Of a DNA stretch of 64,000 nucleotides, positions 16,423-24,904 are shown piece after piece (within the stretch, counting starts at the first letter, position 1; each line of letters starts with the position of its first letter). The stretch spans positions 248,001-312,000 of the forward strand of contig JBLXEV010000004.1 in assembly GCA_048262715.1 (NCBI GenBank), written 5' to 3'. Source of the DNA: Albirhodobacter sp048262715 (GTDB lineage Bacteria > Pseudomonadota > Alphaproteobacteria > Rhodobacterales > Rhodobacteraceae). The notes below the pieces were generated by a model. It was given only the letters and a program-made list of their open reading frames with translations, searched no databases and was not told the DNA's origin. The position numbers and the translations under genes are program-made.

Positions 16423-17901
16423 TCAGACCGACAGGCAGATATATTTCATCTCGAGGTAGTCTTCCGTCCCGTGGTGCGAGCCTTCGCGGCCAAGGCCGGA
16501 TTGTTTCACGCCGCCAAATGGCGCGACCTCGGTGGAGATGATGCCTGTGTTTACCCCAACGATGCCGTATTCCAGCGCCTCTTGGACGCGGGTGATCCGG
16601 CCAATATCGCGCGCATAGAAATAGGAGGCGAGGCCGAAGATCGTATCATTGGCATAGCCGATGGCCTCTTCCTCGGTCTCGAATTTGAACAAGGGGGCCA
16701 GCGGACCGAAGGTTTCGTCCTGCGCGACTTTCATGCTTTGCGTGACGCCAGTCACAATAGTGGGCTGGAAGAAGGTGCCGCCGAGGGCGTGGCGTTTGCC
16801 TCCCGTGAGCACTGCGCCGCCGTGGTCGAGCACGTCCTTGATATGGTCCTCAACCTTCTCCACCGCCTTGGCCGAGATCAGCGGGCCGGTGTCGATACCC
16901 TCCTTAAGCCCGTCGCCGATATTGAGCGCCTCAACCGCGGTTTTGAGTTTGGCGGCGAAGGCATCATAGACGCCCGCCTGCACATAGATCCGGTTTGCGC
17001 AGACGCAGGTCTGGCCGTTGTTGCGGAATTTCGACGCCATTGCGCCTTTGACTGCCTCGTCGAGATCGGCATCGTCAAACACGATGAACGGCGCGTTGCC
17101 GCCCAGCTCCATCGAGCATTTCATCACCTGATCGGCGGCCTGCGTCATCAGGATCTTGCCGACGCCCGTCGACCCAGTGAAGGTCAGTTTGCGGACGGTG
17201 TGGTTTTCGCAGAATTCCTTGCCGATATCGGAGGCTTTGGTCGAGGTGATCACCGAGAGGATGCCTTTGGGCAGGCCCGCGCGCTCGCCCAGTACCGCCA
17301 TCGCCAGCGCGGAGAGCGGGGTTTCCGAGGCGGGGCGCGCCACGAAGCCACAGCCGACCGCAAGGGCAGGGGCCGCCTTACGCGCGATCATCGCATTGGG
17401 GAAGTTCCAAGGGGTGATCGAGCCTACGACGCCAATCGGTTGTTTGATCACTTGGATCCGTTTGTCGCGCATATGGCCGGGGATGGTTTCGCCGTAATTG
17501 CGCTTCGCTTCTTCGCCGAACCACTCAACGAAGGAGGCACCATAGGTGATCTCGCCCTTGGCCTCGGCCAGCGGCTTGCCCATCTCGGCGGTGAGGATCA
17601 GCCCGAGATCGTGCTGGTTCTCCATCATCAGATCATACCATTTGCGCAGGATGACGGCGCGTTCCTTGGCGGTGCGCGCGGCCCAATCCTTCATCGCGAG
17701 ACGGGCGGCCTCAATCGCGCGCGCGGTCTCGGCGCGGCTAAGGTCGGGGACCGAGCAGATCACGTCGCCGCGCGCGGGGTTGATTACGTCAAAGGTGCTG
17801 CCGTCATCGGCCGCAGCCCACTCGCCGCCAATGAAGGCGCGGGTCTCTAAAAGGGAAGGGTCGCTGAGAAGCGATTTCAGATCGGTGGTGGAATCGAGCA
17901 T
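16423..17901 (-). CDS. gabD: NAD(P)-dependent succinate-semialdehyde dehydrogenase
   Basis: A 492-residue aldehyde dehydrogenase with the GabD pattern. Catalytic Glu265 is in MELGGNAP and nucleophile Cys299 in NGQTCVCANR; PWNFP (about 164-168) and GSTGVGK (about 243-249) mark the cofactor site. The enzyme oxidises succinate semialdehyde to succinate in 4-aminobutyrate degradation; related semialdehydes are possible. ATG 17901 follows GGAGGCCCAA, so the upstream in-frame extension to 17997 is rejected. No gabT is present next to it. Confidence 0.93.
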   Translation of the reverse strand: MLDSTTDLKSLLSDPSLLETRAFIGGEWAAADDGSTFDVINPARGDVICSVPDLSRAETARAIEAARLAMKDWAARTAKERAVILRKWYDLMMENQHDLGLILTAEMGKPLAEAKGEITYGASFVEWFGEEAKRNYGETIPGHMRDKRIQVIKQPIGVVGSITPWNFPNAMIARKAAPALAVGCGFVARPASETPLSALAMAVLGERAGLPKGILSVITSTKASDIGKEFCENHTVRKLTFTGSTGVGKILMTQAADQVMKCSMELGGNAPFIVFDDADLDEAVKGAMASKFRNNGQTCVCANRIYVQAGVYDAFAAKLKTAVEALNIGDGLKEGIDTGPLISAKAVEKVEDHIKDVLDHGGAVLTGGKRHALGGTFFQPTIVTGVTQSMKVAQDETFGPLAPLFKFETEEEAIGYANDTIFGLASYFYARDIGRITRVQEALEYGIVGVNTGIISTEVAPFGGVKQSGLGREGSHHGTEDYLEMKYICLSV

Positions 17902-18044
17902 TTGGGCCTCCTGAGAGCTTTGGGGAAGGATCTCAGCGCGGAGCTGGTTTGTCCATCCCGATGGTTGGACAGGTAGGCTGCGCAAAGCGGCAGGCAAGGG
18001 CGTGTGATTGGCCGGATTGGCACATGCGAGGCGCGGATCGGCGG

Positions 18045-19034
18045 TCAGCCGAACTTTGCCGACCAGCTCGGTTGCACATCCCCCGGACGGGGGCGGGCGT
18101 GGAACACCGCGCGCGCGATGGCGCGCGCCAGTGTGCAGGCGGCGGCATGGCCGAGGCGGAAAGGATCGAGATCGGCGTCTTTGAGCGGCCGCGCGCCGGT
18201 GCTGAGCGCGAAGACCAGATCCCCGTCAAACGGGGTATGAGATGGCACGATGGCGCGCGCCATCCCGTCATGGGCGGCGGTCGCGAGGCGCTGGCATTGC
18301 GCTTGGGTGAGGGTGGCATCGGTGGCGACAATGGCAATCGTGGTGGCCTCGCCTTTACGTTTGGTGAGTGTGGGCTCCGCCGTGGGGTCGATTGCGGTTG
18401 CCGATCCGAACGCCCCGAACTCGCCATCCAGCTCGAACGGGTTCGCCCAGAAATGCGGGCTGTCGCCTTGGGTCACAGACCCAAGCGCATTGACTGCGAC
18501 CAGCGCCCCGACAGTATGGCCCGAGGCGAGCACGGCGGAGGCCGATCCGAGCCCGCCTTTAAGGTTGGCCGTCATCGCCCCGTAGCCCGCGCCGACTGTG
18601 CCAAGCGGAAAGCTGGAAAAGGCGTTCTCCAATGCCGCTTTGCCCAGTGCGCGATAGGGCGGTTCCCCCCAATCCTTGCGCCCACCATTGAGCAGATCGA
18701 ACAGGATCGCTGCGGGCACGATGGGCACGTGCATCCCGCCAACCTCAAACCCGCGCCCCCTCAGGCGCAGCCCCTCCACCACACCCGAGGCCGCATCCAA
18801 CCCGAAGGCCGATCCGCCTGAGAGCACGAGCGCATCAACTTTTTGCACCAGCTTGTCGGGGGCGAGCAGATCCGTCTCGCGGGTGCCTGGTGCGCCGCCC
18901 ATGATATGCACGGCAGCGGTGAACGGGTTCGCGCTGGTCAGCACCGTTGTCCCCGATCGTAGCGTGCTATCGTGCGCATTGCCGACAAGCAGGCCGGAGA
19001 CATCGGTGATCAGGTTCATCGGGCCTGCGCGCAT
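18045..19034 (-). CDS. P1 family peptidase (DmpA-like)
   Basis: A 329-residue member of the P1/DmpA peptidase family, Ntn-type enzymes that self-cleave into two chains and remove N-terminal amino acids or act on beta-peptides and amino amides. Family features include NLITDVSGLLVGNAHD at the start, the LSGGSAFGLDAASGVVEGLR segment (about 85-105) and the central GTVGAGYGAMTANLKGGLGSAS stretch. MRAGP at 19034 is preceded by GAGGATCACA; MNLITD at 19019 is the alternative start. The substrate is unknown and no neighbour gives a hint. Confidence 0.88.
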   Translation of the reverse strand: MRAGPMNLITDVSGLLVGNAHDSTLRSGTTVLTSANPFTAAVHIMGGAPGTRETDLLAPDKLVQKVDALVLSGGSAFGLDAASGVVEGLRLRGRGFEVGGMHVPIVPAAILFDLLNGGRKDWGEPPYRALGKAALENAFSSFPLGTVGAGYGAMTANLKGGLGSASAVLASGHTVGALVAVNALGSVTQGDSPHFWANPFELDGEFGAFGSATAIDPTAEPTLTKRKGEATTIAIVATDATLTQAQCQRLATAAHDGMARAIVPSHTPFDGDLVFALSTGARPLKDADLDPFRLGHAAACTLARAIARAVFHARPRPGDVQPSWSAKFG

Positions 19035-19289
19035 TGTGATCCTCGTGATCCTCGGGGTTGATTCTCGTGGCTTGGCGTGAAGGCCGCTAGATCCGGCCAG
19101 TTTTCGTCCGAGAGTTTCGTGCGGGGGGGAATTGGTCAAGGAAAAGCGGCAGTTATGCACCAAAAACGCATCACGAGAGCACAAGGGCTTGACGCGGCTA
19201 TGCTTGCTGGGGCTCATGAGGGGTTCCGAGGTCGGCATCGCAATGCGGTGTAGGGCCTCGCGAGACCGGATGTTGACTGGGGTGCTGCC

Positions 19290-20108
19290 GTGAACCTTTC
19301 TTTGAAGATTGTAATGCGCCGCTTGGCGCTCATGTCCACCGTGCTGGCGCTCGCCGCTTGCGCAGGGGGGGGCACAACGCCTGTCGGCAGCTCAGTGCCG
19401 GTCGAATATCAGGCGCGAGAAGATGGCACGCGGGTAGTTCCTGCGGTGAACCCGAAATACCTCAACGAGCGCAACAAGCGTCGCTGGGTCGAATATAATG
19501 GCCCCGAGCCTGTCGGGACGATTGTCGTCGATCCCTATGCGCGGGTGCTTTACCACATCTATGAGGAAGGCCTCGCGATGCGGTTTGGCGTGGCAGTGGG
19601 GCGTGCGGGGCTCGGCTTTGCGGGGTCGGGCGTGATCCGCCGCAAGGAAGAATATCCGAGCTGGACGCCCACGAAGAACATGATCCGGCGCGAGCCGGAG
19701 GTCTATGCGGCGCTGGCGGGCGGCCTGAAAGGCGGCCTCGACAATCCGCTGGGCGCGCGGGCGCTGTATCTCTATCGCAACGGCAAGGATACGATGTATC
19801 GGATCCACGGAACGATGGACCCAAGCTCGATCGGCAAAGCGACATCGGCAGGCTGTATCCGACTGTTTAACCAAGACGCGATTGATATGTTTGACGAGGT
19901 GCCGCTGGGCACGCTGGTCAAAGTGCGGACCAAGGCCGAAAGCCTGAAATACGAGGGCGAGTTGGTTGAACTGTCCTCGGGTTATCTGGTGCCGGAAACC
20001 TCGTTTGAGGTGATTGACGCAGACCGCGCCGCGCAGGAAATCTCCGCACAGAGACTTTCCGAGTCGGCCGCACGGGATGCCGCTTTGGAAGGGCGGAATC
20101 CAACCTAA
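19290..20108 (+). CDS. Lipoprotein L,D-transpeptidase (YkuD/ErfK family)
   Basis: A 272-residue envelope protein. Its N terminus is a lipoprotein signal with the lipobox LAAC, lipidated Cys24. The YkuD catalytic domain spans about residues 75-210, with His173 (IHGT) and nucleophile Cys189 in the signature SAGCIRLF. Such enzymes make 3-3 peptidoglycan cross-links or attach proteins to peptidoglycan. The GTG start at 19290 gives a full signal; an internal ATG at 19314 is possible. The C-terminal 60 residues are a polar tail. A strong terminator follows at 20144. Confidence 0.9.
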   Translation: MNLSLKIVMRRLALMSTVLALAACAGGGTTPVGSSVPVEYQAREDGTRVVPAVNPKYLNERNKRRWVEYNGPEPVGTIVVDPYARVLYHIYEEGLAMRFGVAVGRAGLGFAGSGVIRRKEEYPSWTPTKNMIRREPEVYAALAGGLKGGLDNPLGARALYLYRNGKDTMYRIHGTMDPSSIGKATSAGCIRLFNQDAIDMFDEVPLGTLVKVRTKAESLKYEGELVELSSGYLVPETSFEVIDADRAAQEISAQRLSESAARDAALEGRNPT

Positions 20109-20143
20109 GTTTCGCGAAGCGGCAGGATCATTGATCTGTTTCG

Positions 20144-20168
20144 AAAGGGCCCCGATGGGGCCCTTTTT
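20144..20168. terminator. Bidirectional terminator between ldt and the EamA gene
   Basis: Perfect arms AAAGGGCCCC and GGGGCCCTTT around GAT, with an A run before and T5 after. It lies between two convergent genes. Confidence 0.88.
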
Positions 20169-20186
20169 CGTGTTGCAATGGGCGGC

Positions 20187-21059
20187 TCATGCCGCCGCGG
20201 ACTTTGCCCGAACCGCGTATTGGCCGAGAAAGACGCTGCCCAATGCGATCACCATTCCGGTGATTTGAAGCGGGCCGAGGGCCTCCCCCAAGATCCCCCA
20301 GCCGAGTGCTGTCGCGGTGAGCGGGCTGAGAAAGCCAAGTACCGAGACCGCGAACGGGTGCAGTTTGCTGATCCCTTGGAACCACAAAAGGTAGGTCAGC
20401 GCCGCGCCGATCAGCCCGAGATAGGCGATACCCGCAAGATTGGGGCCGGTGAGCGCGGTCAGATCGACCTTTGCAAAGATCGCGACAGGGATCAGCAACA
20501 GCCCGCCTGCGGTCAATTGCCAAGCGGTGAAGGTGAGCGTGTCAACGGGTGGCTGCCATTTGCGGCTGAGCACGATGCCCAGAGCCATCGAGGCCGCCCC
20601 CGCGAACCCCGCTATAATCCCGAGCGCATCCAGCTTTGCGGCAGGCGTCAGGAGCAGTAAGCCGATCCCGAACAGTCCCGTGCATGTCGCGATGAGCGAG
20701 AGTGGTTTGATCGGCGCGCCGAGCAGCCCTCGCGCGGCGAAGATCACGATGAAGGGCTGCGCCGCCCCGAGCACCGCCGCGACGCCACCGGGCAGGCGAT
20801 GGGCCGAGAAAAACAGAAGCGACCAGAAGATCGAGAAATTCAGCGCGCCGAGGACGAACATCTTCGGGATCCAGCGGCCCTTGGGCAGCACGCGCACGTA
20901 GAGCAGCAGCAAAAGCCCTGCTGGCAAGGCACGCAGAAGCGAGATCGTCACCGGATCGACCTGCGGCAAGACTTGCGTGGTGACGATATAGCTGCTGCCC
21001 CAGATCGCGGGGGCCAGCGCGGTCAGCAACAGGGTTCGGAGCGTTTGGGCGGTGGTCAT
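20187..21059 (-). CDS. DMT superfamily (EamA) transporter
   Basis: A 290-residue protein with ten predicted membrane helices in two five-helix EamA repeats. The first repeat begins LLLTALAPAIWGSSYIVTTQVLP and the second near residue 150, with the usual GE-type segment WGILGEALGPLQITGM (about 255-270). EamA transporters export or import small metabolites, often amino acids or drugs. It is divergent from a MarR gene, with two identical palindromes in the shared promoter, so it is very likely that regulator's target. Confidence 0.92.
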   Translation of the reverse strand: MTTAQTLRTLLLTALAPAIWGSSYIVTTQVLPQVDPVTISLLRALPAGLLLLLYVRVLPKGRWIPKMFVLGALNFSIFWSLLFFSAHRLPGGVAAVLGAAQPFIVIFAARGLLGAPIKPLSLIATCTGLFGIGLLLLTPAAKLDALGIIAGFAGAASMALGIVLSRKWQPPVDTLTFTAWQLTAGGLLLIPVAIFAKVDLTALTGPNLAGIAYLGLIGAALTYLLWFQGISKLHPFAVSVLGFLSPLTATALGWGILGEALGPLQITGMVIALGSVFLGQYAVRAKSAAA

Positions 21060-21074
21060 GGCGTGTCCTTCATT

Positions 21075-21117
21075 TATCTTGACGTCAAGATATGTCGATA
21101 AATCTTGACGTCAAGAT
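21075..21117. promoter_or_regulatory. Two tandem MarR operators
   Basis: The perfect 16-bp palindrome ATCTTGACGTCAAGAT occurs twice, at 21076-21091 and 21102-21117, with centres 26 bp apart. Both copies lie between the divergent EamA and MarR genes, starting 17 bp from the EamA ATG and ending 24 bp before the MarR ATG. A MarR dimer at each site would block both promoters. Confidence 0.85.
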
Positions 21118-21140
21118 AAATTGGAAGCAAGCATCAACAG

Positions 21141-21653
21141 ATGGATGAGATCGACACAATTAGGGCGCAATGGGCGCGGCAAAGACCGGATCTGGACACC
21201 GCGCCGATGGGGCTTATCGGGCGCCTCGGGCGGGTCGCGCAGTATCTGTCGCAGGAGATGGAAGTGACCTTCGCCCGCCACGGGCTGACTCGCGCGGGGT
21301 TCGATGTTCTGGCAACCCTGCTGCGCTCCGGCCCACCGCATGCGCTCACCCCGAACCAGCTTCTCGCGACAATGATGATCACCTCGGGCACGATGACGAA
21401 TCGGATTGATCAGCTTGAGCAGGCAGGGCTTGTGGAGCGGGTCCGCAACGCGGGCGACAAGCGCAGTGTGCTGGTCGGGCTGACGCAGGCAGGACAGGAG
21501 GTGATCGAGGCCGCTGTGACCGATCATGTCGCGACACAAACGCGGCTCGTCGCGGCCCTCCCCCCCAATGAGCGCAACCAGCTTGATGATCTGCTGCGCG
21601 GATTTCTCGCGGCGCTCCCTGATCGGCAGGGCGATGATGGCGCAAACACTTAG
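21141..21653 (+). CDS. MarR family transcriptional regulator
   Basis: A 170-residue MarR regulator with the family's winged helix-turn-helix at about residues 60-125. Visible elements are RAGFDVLATLLRSGPPHALTPNQLL, the recognition helix region TSGTMTNRIDQLEQAGLVER and the wing RNAGDKRSVLVGLTQAG. It probably represses itself and the divergent EamA transporter through the two palindromes at 21076 and 21102. The ligand is likely the transporter's substrate but cannot be identified from sequence. ATG 21141 has only a weak ribosome-binding site. Confidence 0.93.
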   Translation: MDEIDTIRAQWARQRPDLDTAPMGLIGRLGRVAQYLSQEMEVTFARHGLTRAGFDVLATLLRSGPPHALTPNQLLATMMITSGTMTNRIDQLEQAGLVERVRNAGDKRSVLVGLTQAGQEVIEAAVTDHVATQTRLVAALPPNERNQLDDLLRGFLAALPDRQGDDGANT

Positions 21654-21783
21654 GCGCGCAATATAAAAACCCGCACCTGTTTCCTTCGCGGAACTTTCTT
21701 TCAACCATCTTGCGCGCTATGACGGTGCGGATATGTCGCGGCGGCTTGTGCCGCTCCGAGTGGACAGAGGGGAGGGCCTTGTT

Positions 21784-22596
21784 ATGAGCGCCAGTTCGAC
21801 CGTTCGGGCCTTGATGCCCAATGACATCGCAGCGATGAAAGGCACGGCCAAAATCGCCTGCCTCACTGCCTATACGACACCGATGGCGAAGATCGTCGAT
21901 CAGCATTGCGATCTGATCCTCGTGGGCGATTCTGTCGGCATGGTGCTGCACGGTTTGCCCTCCACGGTGGGCGTCACGATGGAGATGATGGTGCTGCACG
22001 GGCGCGCGGTAATGCGCGGCGCGGCGCGGGCGCTGGTCGTCGTGGATATGCCGTTTGGATCTTATGAGGAGAGCCCCGCGCAGGCCTTCCGCAACGCACG
22101 GCAACTCATTGCAGAGACGGGCTGCGCCGCGGTGAAACTGGAGGGCGGCGTGCATATGGCGGAGACGATCGCGTTTTTGGTCAAGCGCGGCGTGCCTGTG
22201 ATGGCGCATATCGGCCTGACGCCACAATCGGTGAACACTTTGGGCGGCTATAAGGTCCAAGGGCGCGGCGCGGATGCGGAGCGGCTCAAGGCCGATGCGC
22301 GCGCGGTGGCCGAGGCGGGGGCATTCTCAGTGGTGCTGGAGAAGGTGCCTGCCTCGCTCGCCGATGCGATCACCGCCGAGATCGCAATCCCCACGGTGGG
22401 GATCGGGGCCAGCGCGGGCTGTGACGGGCAGGTGCTCGTTCTCGACGACATGCTCGGGCTGTTCGCCGATTTCAAACCGAAATTCGTCAAGCGCTACGCG
22501 ACGCTAGCAGGCACGGCGGAGGCCGCCGTTCAGGCCTATGCGGCAGACGTGCGCGCAGGGACCTTCCCGAGCGCGGAGCATATCTTCGCGGATTGA
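21784..22596 (+). CDS. panB: 3-methyl-2-oxobutanoate hydroxymethyltransferase
   Basis: PanB transfers a hydroxymethyl group from methylene-tetrahydrofolate to 2-oxoisovalerate, the first committed step of pantothenate synthesis. The 270-residue protein has the family motifs LTAYTTPMAKIVDQHCDLILVGDSVGMVLHG, DMPFGSY and KLEGG, and ends with the usual RTYA-like segment (VKRYATLAG). ATG 21784 follows GGGAGG with 7-nt spacing; the frame is open from 21733. panC follows 35 bp downstream. Confidence 0.96.
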   Translation: MSASSTVRALMPNDIAAMKGTAKIACLTAYTTPMAKIVDQHCDLILVGDSVGMVLHGLPSTVGVTMEMMVLHGRAVMRGAARALVVVDMPFGSYEESPAQAFRNARQLIAETGCAAVKLEGGVHMAETIAFLVKRGVPVMAHIGLTPQSVNTLGGYKVQGRGADAERLKADARAVAEAGAFSVVLEKVPASLADAITAEIAIPTVGIGASAGCDGQVLVLDDMLGLFADFKPKFVKRYATLAGTAEAAVQAYAADVRAGTFPSAEHIFAD

Positions 22597-22631
22597 GACA
22601 GACCGATGGGGCGAGAGCTGGGAGAGAGAGA

Positions 22632-23471
22632 ATGACGCAAGTGATCCGCACGGCTGCGGAGCTGCAAGAGAAGGTCGCGGGGTGGAAACGCTCTGGCATT
22701 CTGGTCGGGGTCGTGCCGACGATGGGCGCGCTGCATGACGGGCATTTGAGCCTCGTACGGGCGGCGCGGGCGCAATCAGACCGCGTGATCGTGACGATTT
22801 TCGTGAACCCGAAACAGTTCAACAACCCCGATGATTTGAAGAAATACCCCCGCACCGAGGCGCATGATCTCGCACTTCTGGAGGCGGAAGGCGTCGATGT
22901 GCTCTTCGCGCCGCAGCCCGATGAGGTTTACCCCGAGGGGTTTGCGACGAATGTCACCGTGCGCGGGGTTTCCGAGCCGCTGGAGGGGGCCAACCGTCCG
23001 GGGCATTTCGACGGCGTGGCCACGGTGGTGAGCAAGCTCTTCGGGATGACACAGGCGGGCCGCGCCTTCTTTGGCGAGAAGGATTGGCAGCAGGTTCAGG
23101 TGGTGCAGCGACTGGTGCGGGATTTGAACATCCCGATCAAAATCATTCCCTGCCCGACGATCCGAGAGGCCGATGGATTGGCGATGTCCTCGCGCAATGT
23201 GCGGCTGAGCGCGGCGGAGCGCGCGCAGGCCCCCGCGCTCTACGCGGCTATGCAGCGCGCTGCGACCGCGATCCGCGCAGGCGGCGGGATCGAGGCGGTG
23301 CTGGAGACGGCGCGGGCGGAGGTTCTGGCGGCGGGCTTTCGTGAGATCGAATATCTTGAACTGCGCGATGCCGAGACGCTTGCGCAGGTCGCGGATCTCG
23401 CAAAACCTGTGCGCATGCTTGCTGCGGCATGGCTGGGCGGTGTTCGGTTGATCGACAATATCGGCGTGTGA
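22632..23471 (+). CDS. panC: Pantothenate synthetase
   Basis: PanC joins pantoate and beta-alanine with ATP to make pantothenate. At 279 residues it has normal length, with the HIGH-like nucleotide motif PTMGALHDGHLSL (about 29-41), VSIFVNP-type segment VTIFVNPKQF, GKPGHF-like region RPGHFDGVATVV and KDWQQ, plus the KMSKS-equivalent region MSSRNVRLS. ATG 22632 has the ribosome-binding run GGAGAGAGAGA. It forms an operon with panB. Confidence 0.96.
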   Translation: MTQVIRTAAELQEKVAGWKRSGILVGVVPTMGALHDGHLSLVRAARAQSDRVIVTIFVNPKQFNNPDDLKKYPRTEAHDLALLEAEGVDVLFAPQPDEVYPEGFATNVTVRGVSEPLEGANRPGHFDGVATVVSKLFGMTQAGRAFFGEKDWQQVQVVQRLVRDLNIPIKIIPCPTIREADGLAMSSRNVRLSAAERAQAPALYAAMQRAATAIRAGGGIEAVLETARAEVLAAGFREIEYLELRDAETLAQVADLAKPVRMLAAAWLGGVRLIDNIGV

Positions 23472-23480
23472 GAAGGGGTT

Positions 23481-23504
23481 GAGCCTGCCGGAGGCGGTAG
23501 GCTC
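23481..23504 (+). terminator. Hairpin after panC
   Basis: GAGCCTGCCG-GAGG-CGGTAGGCTC forms a 10-bp stem with one wobble pair, 9 bp past the panC stop. There is no T run, so termination may be partial. Confidence 0.5.
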
Positions 23505-23796
23505 ATGCATCGCGGCATAGGCAGCCGAGCCGCAATGGCGCAATCGTTTGGGTCGTCCTGTTTTGGGGCTGTCTGCTTCTGGTTTGGGCTGCGCGGGTTG
23601 TGGTAAGCATCGGCCTTTTACCCGTATTTCTAAAGCATTTGTGGCGCATGAGATCATGCTAAGGGCGCATCACTTTCGATGCCAGTCTGCGTATGCCGCG
23701 GCGTGTTTGATCGAAAGCGGTAGCAAGGCGGCCCCGTTTTCGGTAGCCTTTTTCGCAAGCGGGCTTGTAGTTTCGGCGCGGCGCCCCAAGATTGTA
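23505..23796. other. Gene-free interval before the seven-gene operon
   Basis: About 290 bp with no convincing gene. A 99-residue open frame (23548-23847) has no protein-like features and runs into the next gene out of frame. The interval presumably holds the operon promoter, but I cannot place -35/-10 elements with confidence. Confidence 0.5.
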
Positions 23797-23811
23797 AATG
23801 TTATTAACATT
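23797..23811. promoter_or_regulatory. Palindrome at the head of the seven-gene operon
   Basis: AATGTT-ATT-AACATT is a 15-bp inverted repeat in otherwise GC-rich DNA, ending one base before the GGAGGGG ribosome-binding site of the first gene. It could be an operator or a 5'-UTR element. Confidence 0.4.
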
Positions 23812-23821
23812 GGAGGGGCGG

Positions 23822-24901
23822 ATGTCCAACCTCGACGTGCAGATTGAAGACACCAGCAAACAAGTGGCTGAGGCGCAAAATAAGATCACCGAATTTACGA
23901 GCCGGATCGAAGCCGCGCGCGCGAAGATGGGCACGGATATCGAGGGCGCTGCTTTGGATATCGAGACCGCCTCACTGGCCGATGTGCAGGCCCATGCCGA
24001 TGCGATGAATGGCAATATCGCCGAGCTTATCATGGGGTTGGACGATGTGACCTCGGGCTTCTCGAAGGATTTCGACGAGCTGCGCTCCAAAACCGGAATG
24101 GAAACTTTCGTCGGGATTTTTTCGAAGGGCAAATCGGAGGCGATGCGGCAAGAGCGCATGCGCAGCGCCTCGATTGAGAGCAAATTACAGGACTTGATCG
24201 CTAAATCGGATGTGATCGTGAAGCTGCTGAACGGGCAACTCGCGGTGCTGGAGGATCAGAAGAACCGCGTTGAGGCGAACCTCGTGGGGACATTGGACGA
24301 GCGCGAGATGACCGTGCAGGAGCTGGAGGATCTGCGCCGTGAGATCACCGCGCTGGACCCGCAGATCATCAAGCTGGAGAACCAGATCGCCGTCGAGATG
24401 GATGCCGCCAAACGCACCGCACTCGAGACGCAGCTTGCAGAGTTGAATGTGAAGCACAACGCGATGGTGCGCGACGAGCAGGTCAAGCTCGCTAAGAGCC
24501 AGACTTTGGAACGTTATATCGAGCAGGGCAAAACTTGGATGGATTCGTTGCAAAATCAGGCGGCGACGCAGATGGTTCTGGTCAACAAGCTGATGACAGA
24601 CACCAAGCAGCGCGTGGTGCTGTATGACGCGCTGACCAAATCGCTGAAAACCGCGCAGCAGCAGGAAATTGCCCACCGGATCAACGAGATCGGTGTGGAG
24701 ACGGACCAGCAAGCCCAAACCGCAATGGCGGGGATTGGCGCTGCGACCAACGCACGGATGGCGGAAATGCTGGAGGCACATGAGGGCCAGATGGTGTTTG
24801 CACGCGACGTGTTGGAGGCAAAGGCCAAAGCAGATGAACGCTTCGCGCGGCGCTTCGCTGCGATTGTCGAGAAGCACGACAAAAATCTCTACGGGAAGTG
24901 A
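23822..24901 (+). CDS. Long coiled-coil protein, first gene of the unknown operon
   Basis: A 359-residue, nearly all-helical protein without a signal or membrane segment. Long heptad-like stretches occur at about 1-50, 110-220 and 240-350, rich in Glu, Lys, Gln and Ala. Its size and helical layout recall TelA-type tellurite-resistance proteins, but I see no decisive motif, so I leave the family open. ATG 23822 follows GGAGGGGCGG. The next gene begins 3 bp after its stop, and seven genes continue on this strand to 30593. It may be a scaffold or filament-forming partner of the AAA ATPase two genes downstream. Confidence 0.8.
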   Translation: MSNLDVQIEDTSKQVAEAQNKITEFTSRIEAARAKMGTDIEGAALDIETASLADVQAHADAMNGNIAELIMGLDDVTSGFSKDFDELRSKTGMETFVGIFSKGKSEAMRQERMRSASIESKLQDLIAKSDVIVKLLNGQLAVLEDQKNRVEANLVGTLDEREMTVQELEDLRREITALDPQIIKLENQIAVEMDAAKRTALETQLAELNVKHNAMVRDEQVKLAKSQTLERYIEQGKTWMDSLQNQAATQMVLVNKLMTDTKQRVVLYDALTKSLKTAQQQEIAHRINEIGVETDQQAQTAMAGIGAATNARMAEMLEAHEGQMVFARDVLEAKAKADERFARRFAAIVEKHDKNLYGK

Positions 24902-24904
24902 TCA

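Noticed and set aside
16342..17850. A 502-residue open frame antisense to gabD
   Set aside because: It covers exactly the reverse of an intact aldehyde dehydrogenase and has no family features.
23548..23847. A 99-residue frame before the seven-gene operon
   Set aside because: It has no ribosome-binding site or protein-like pattern and overlaps the next gene out of frame.
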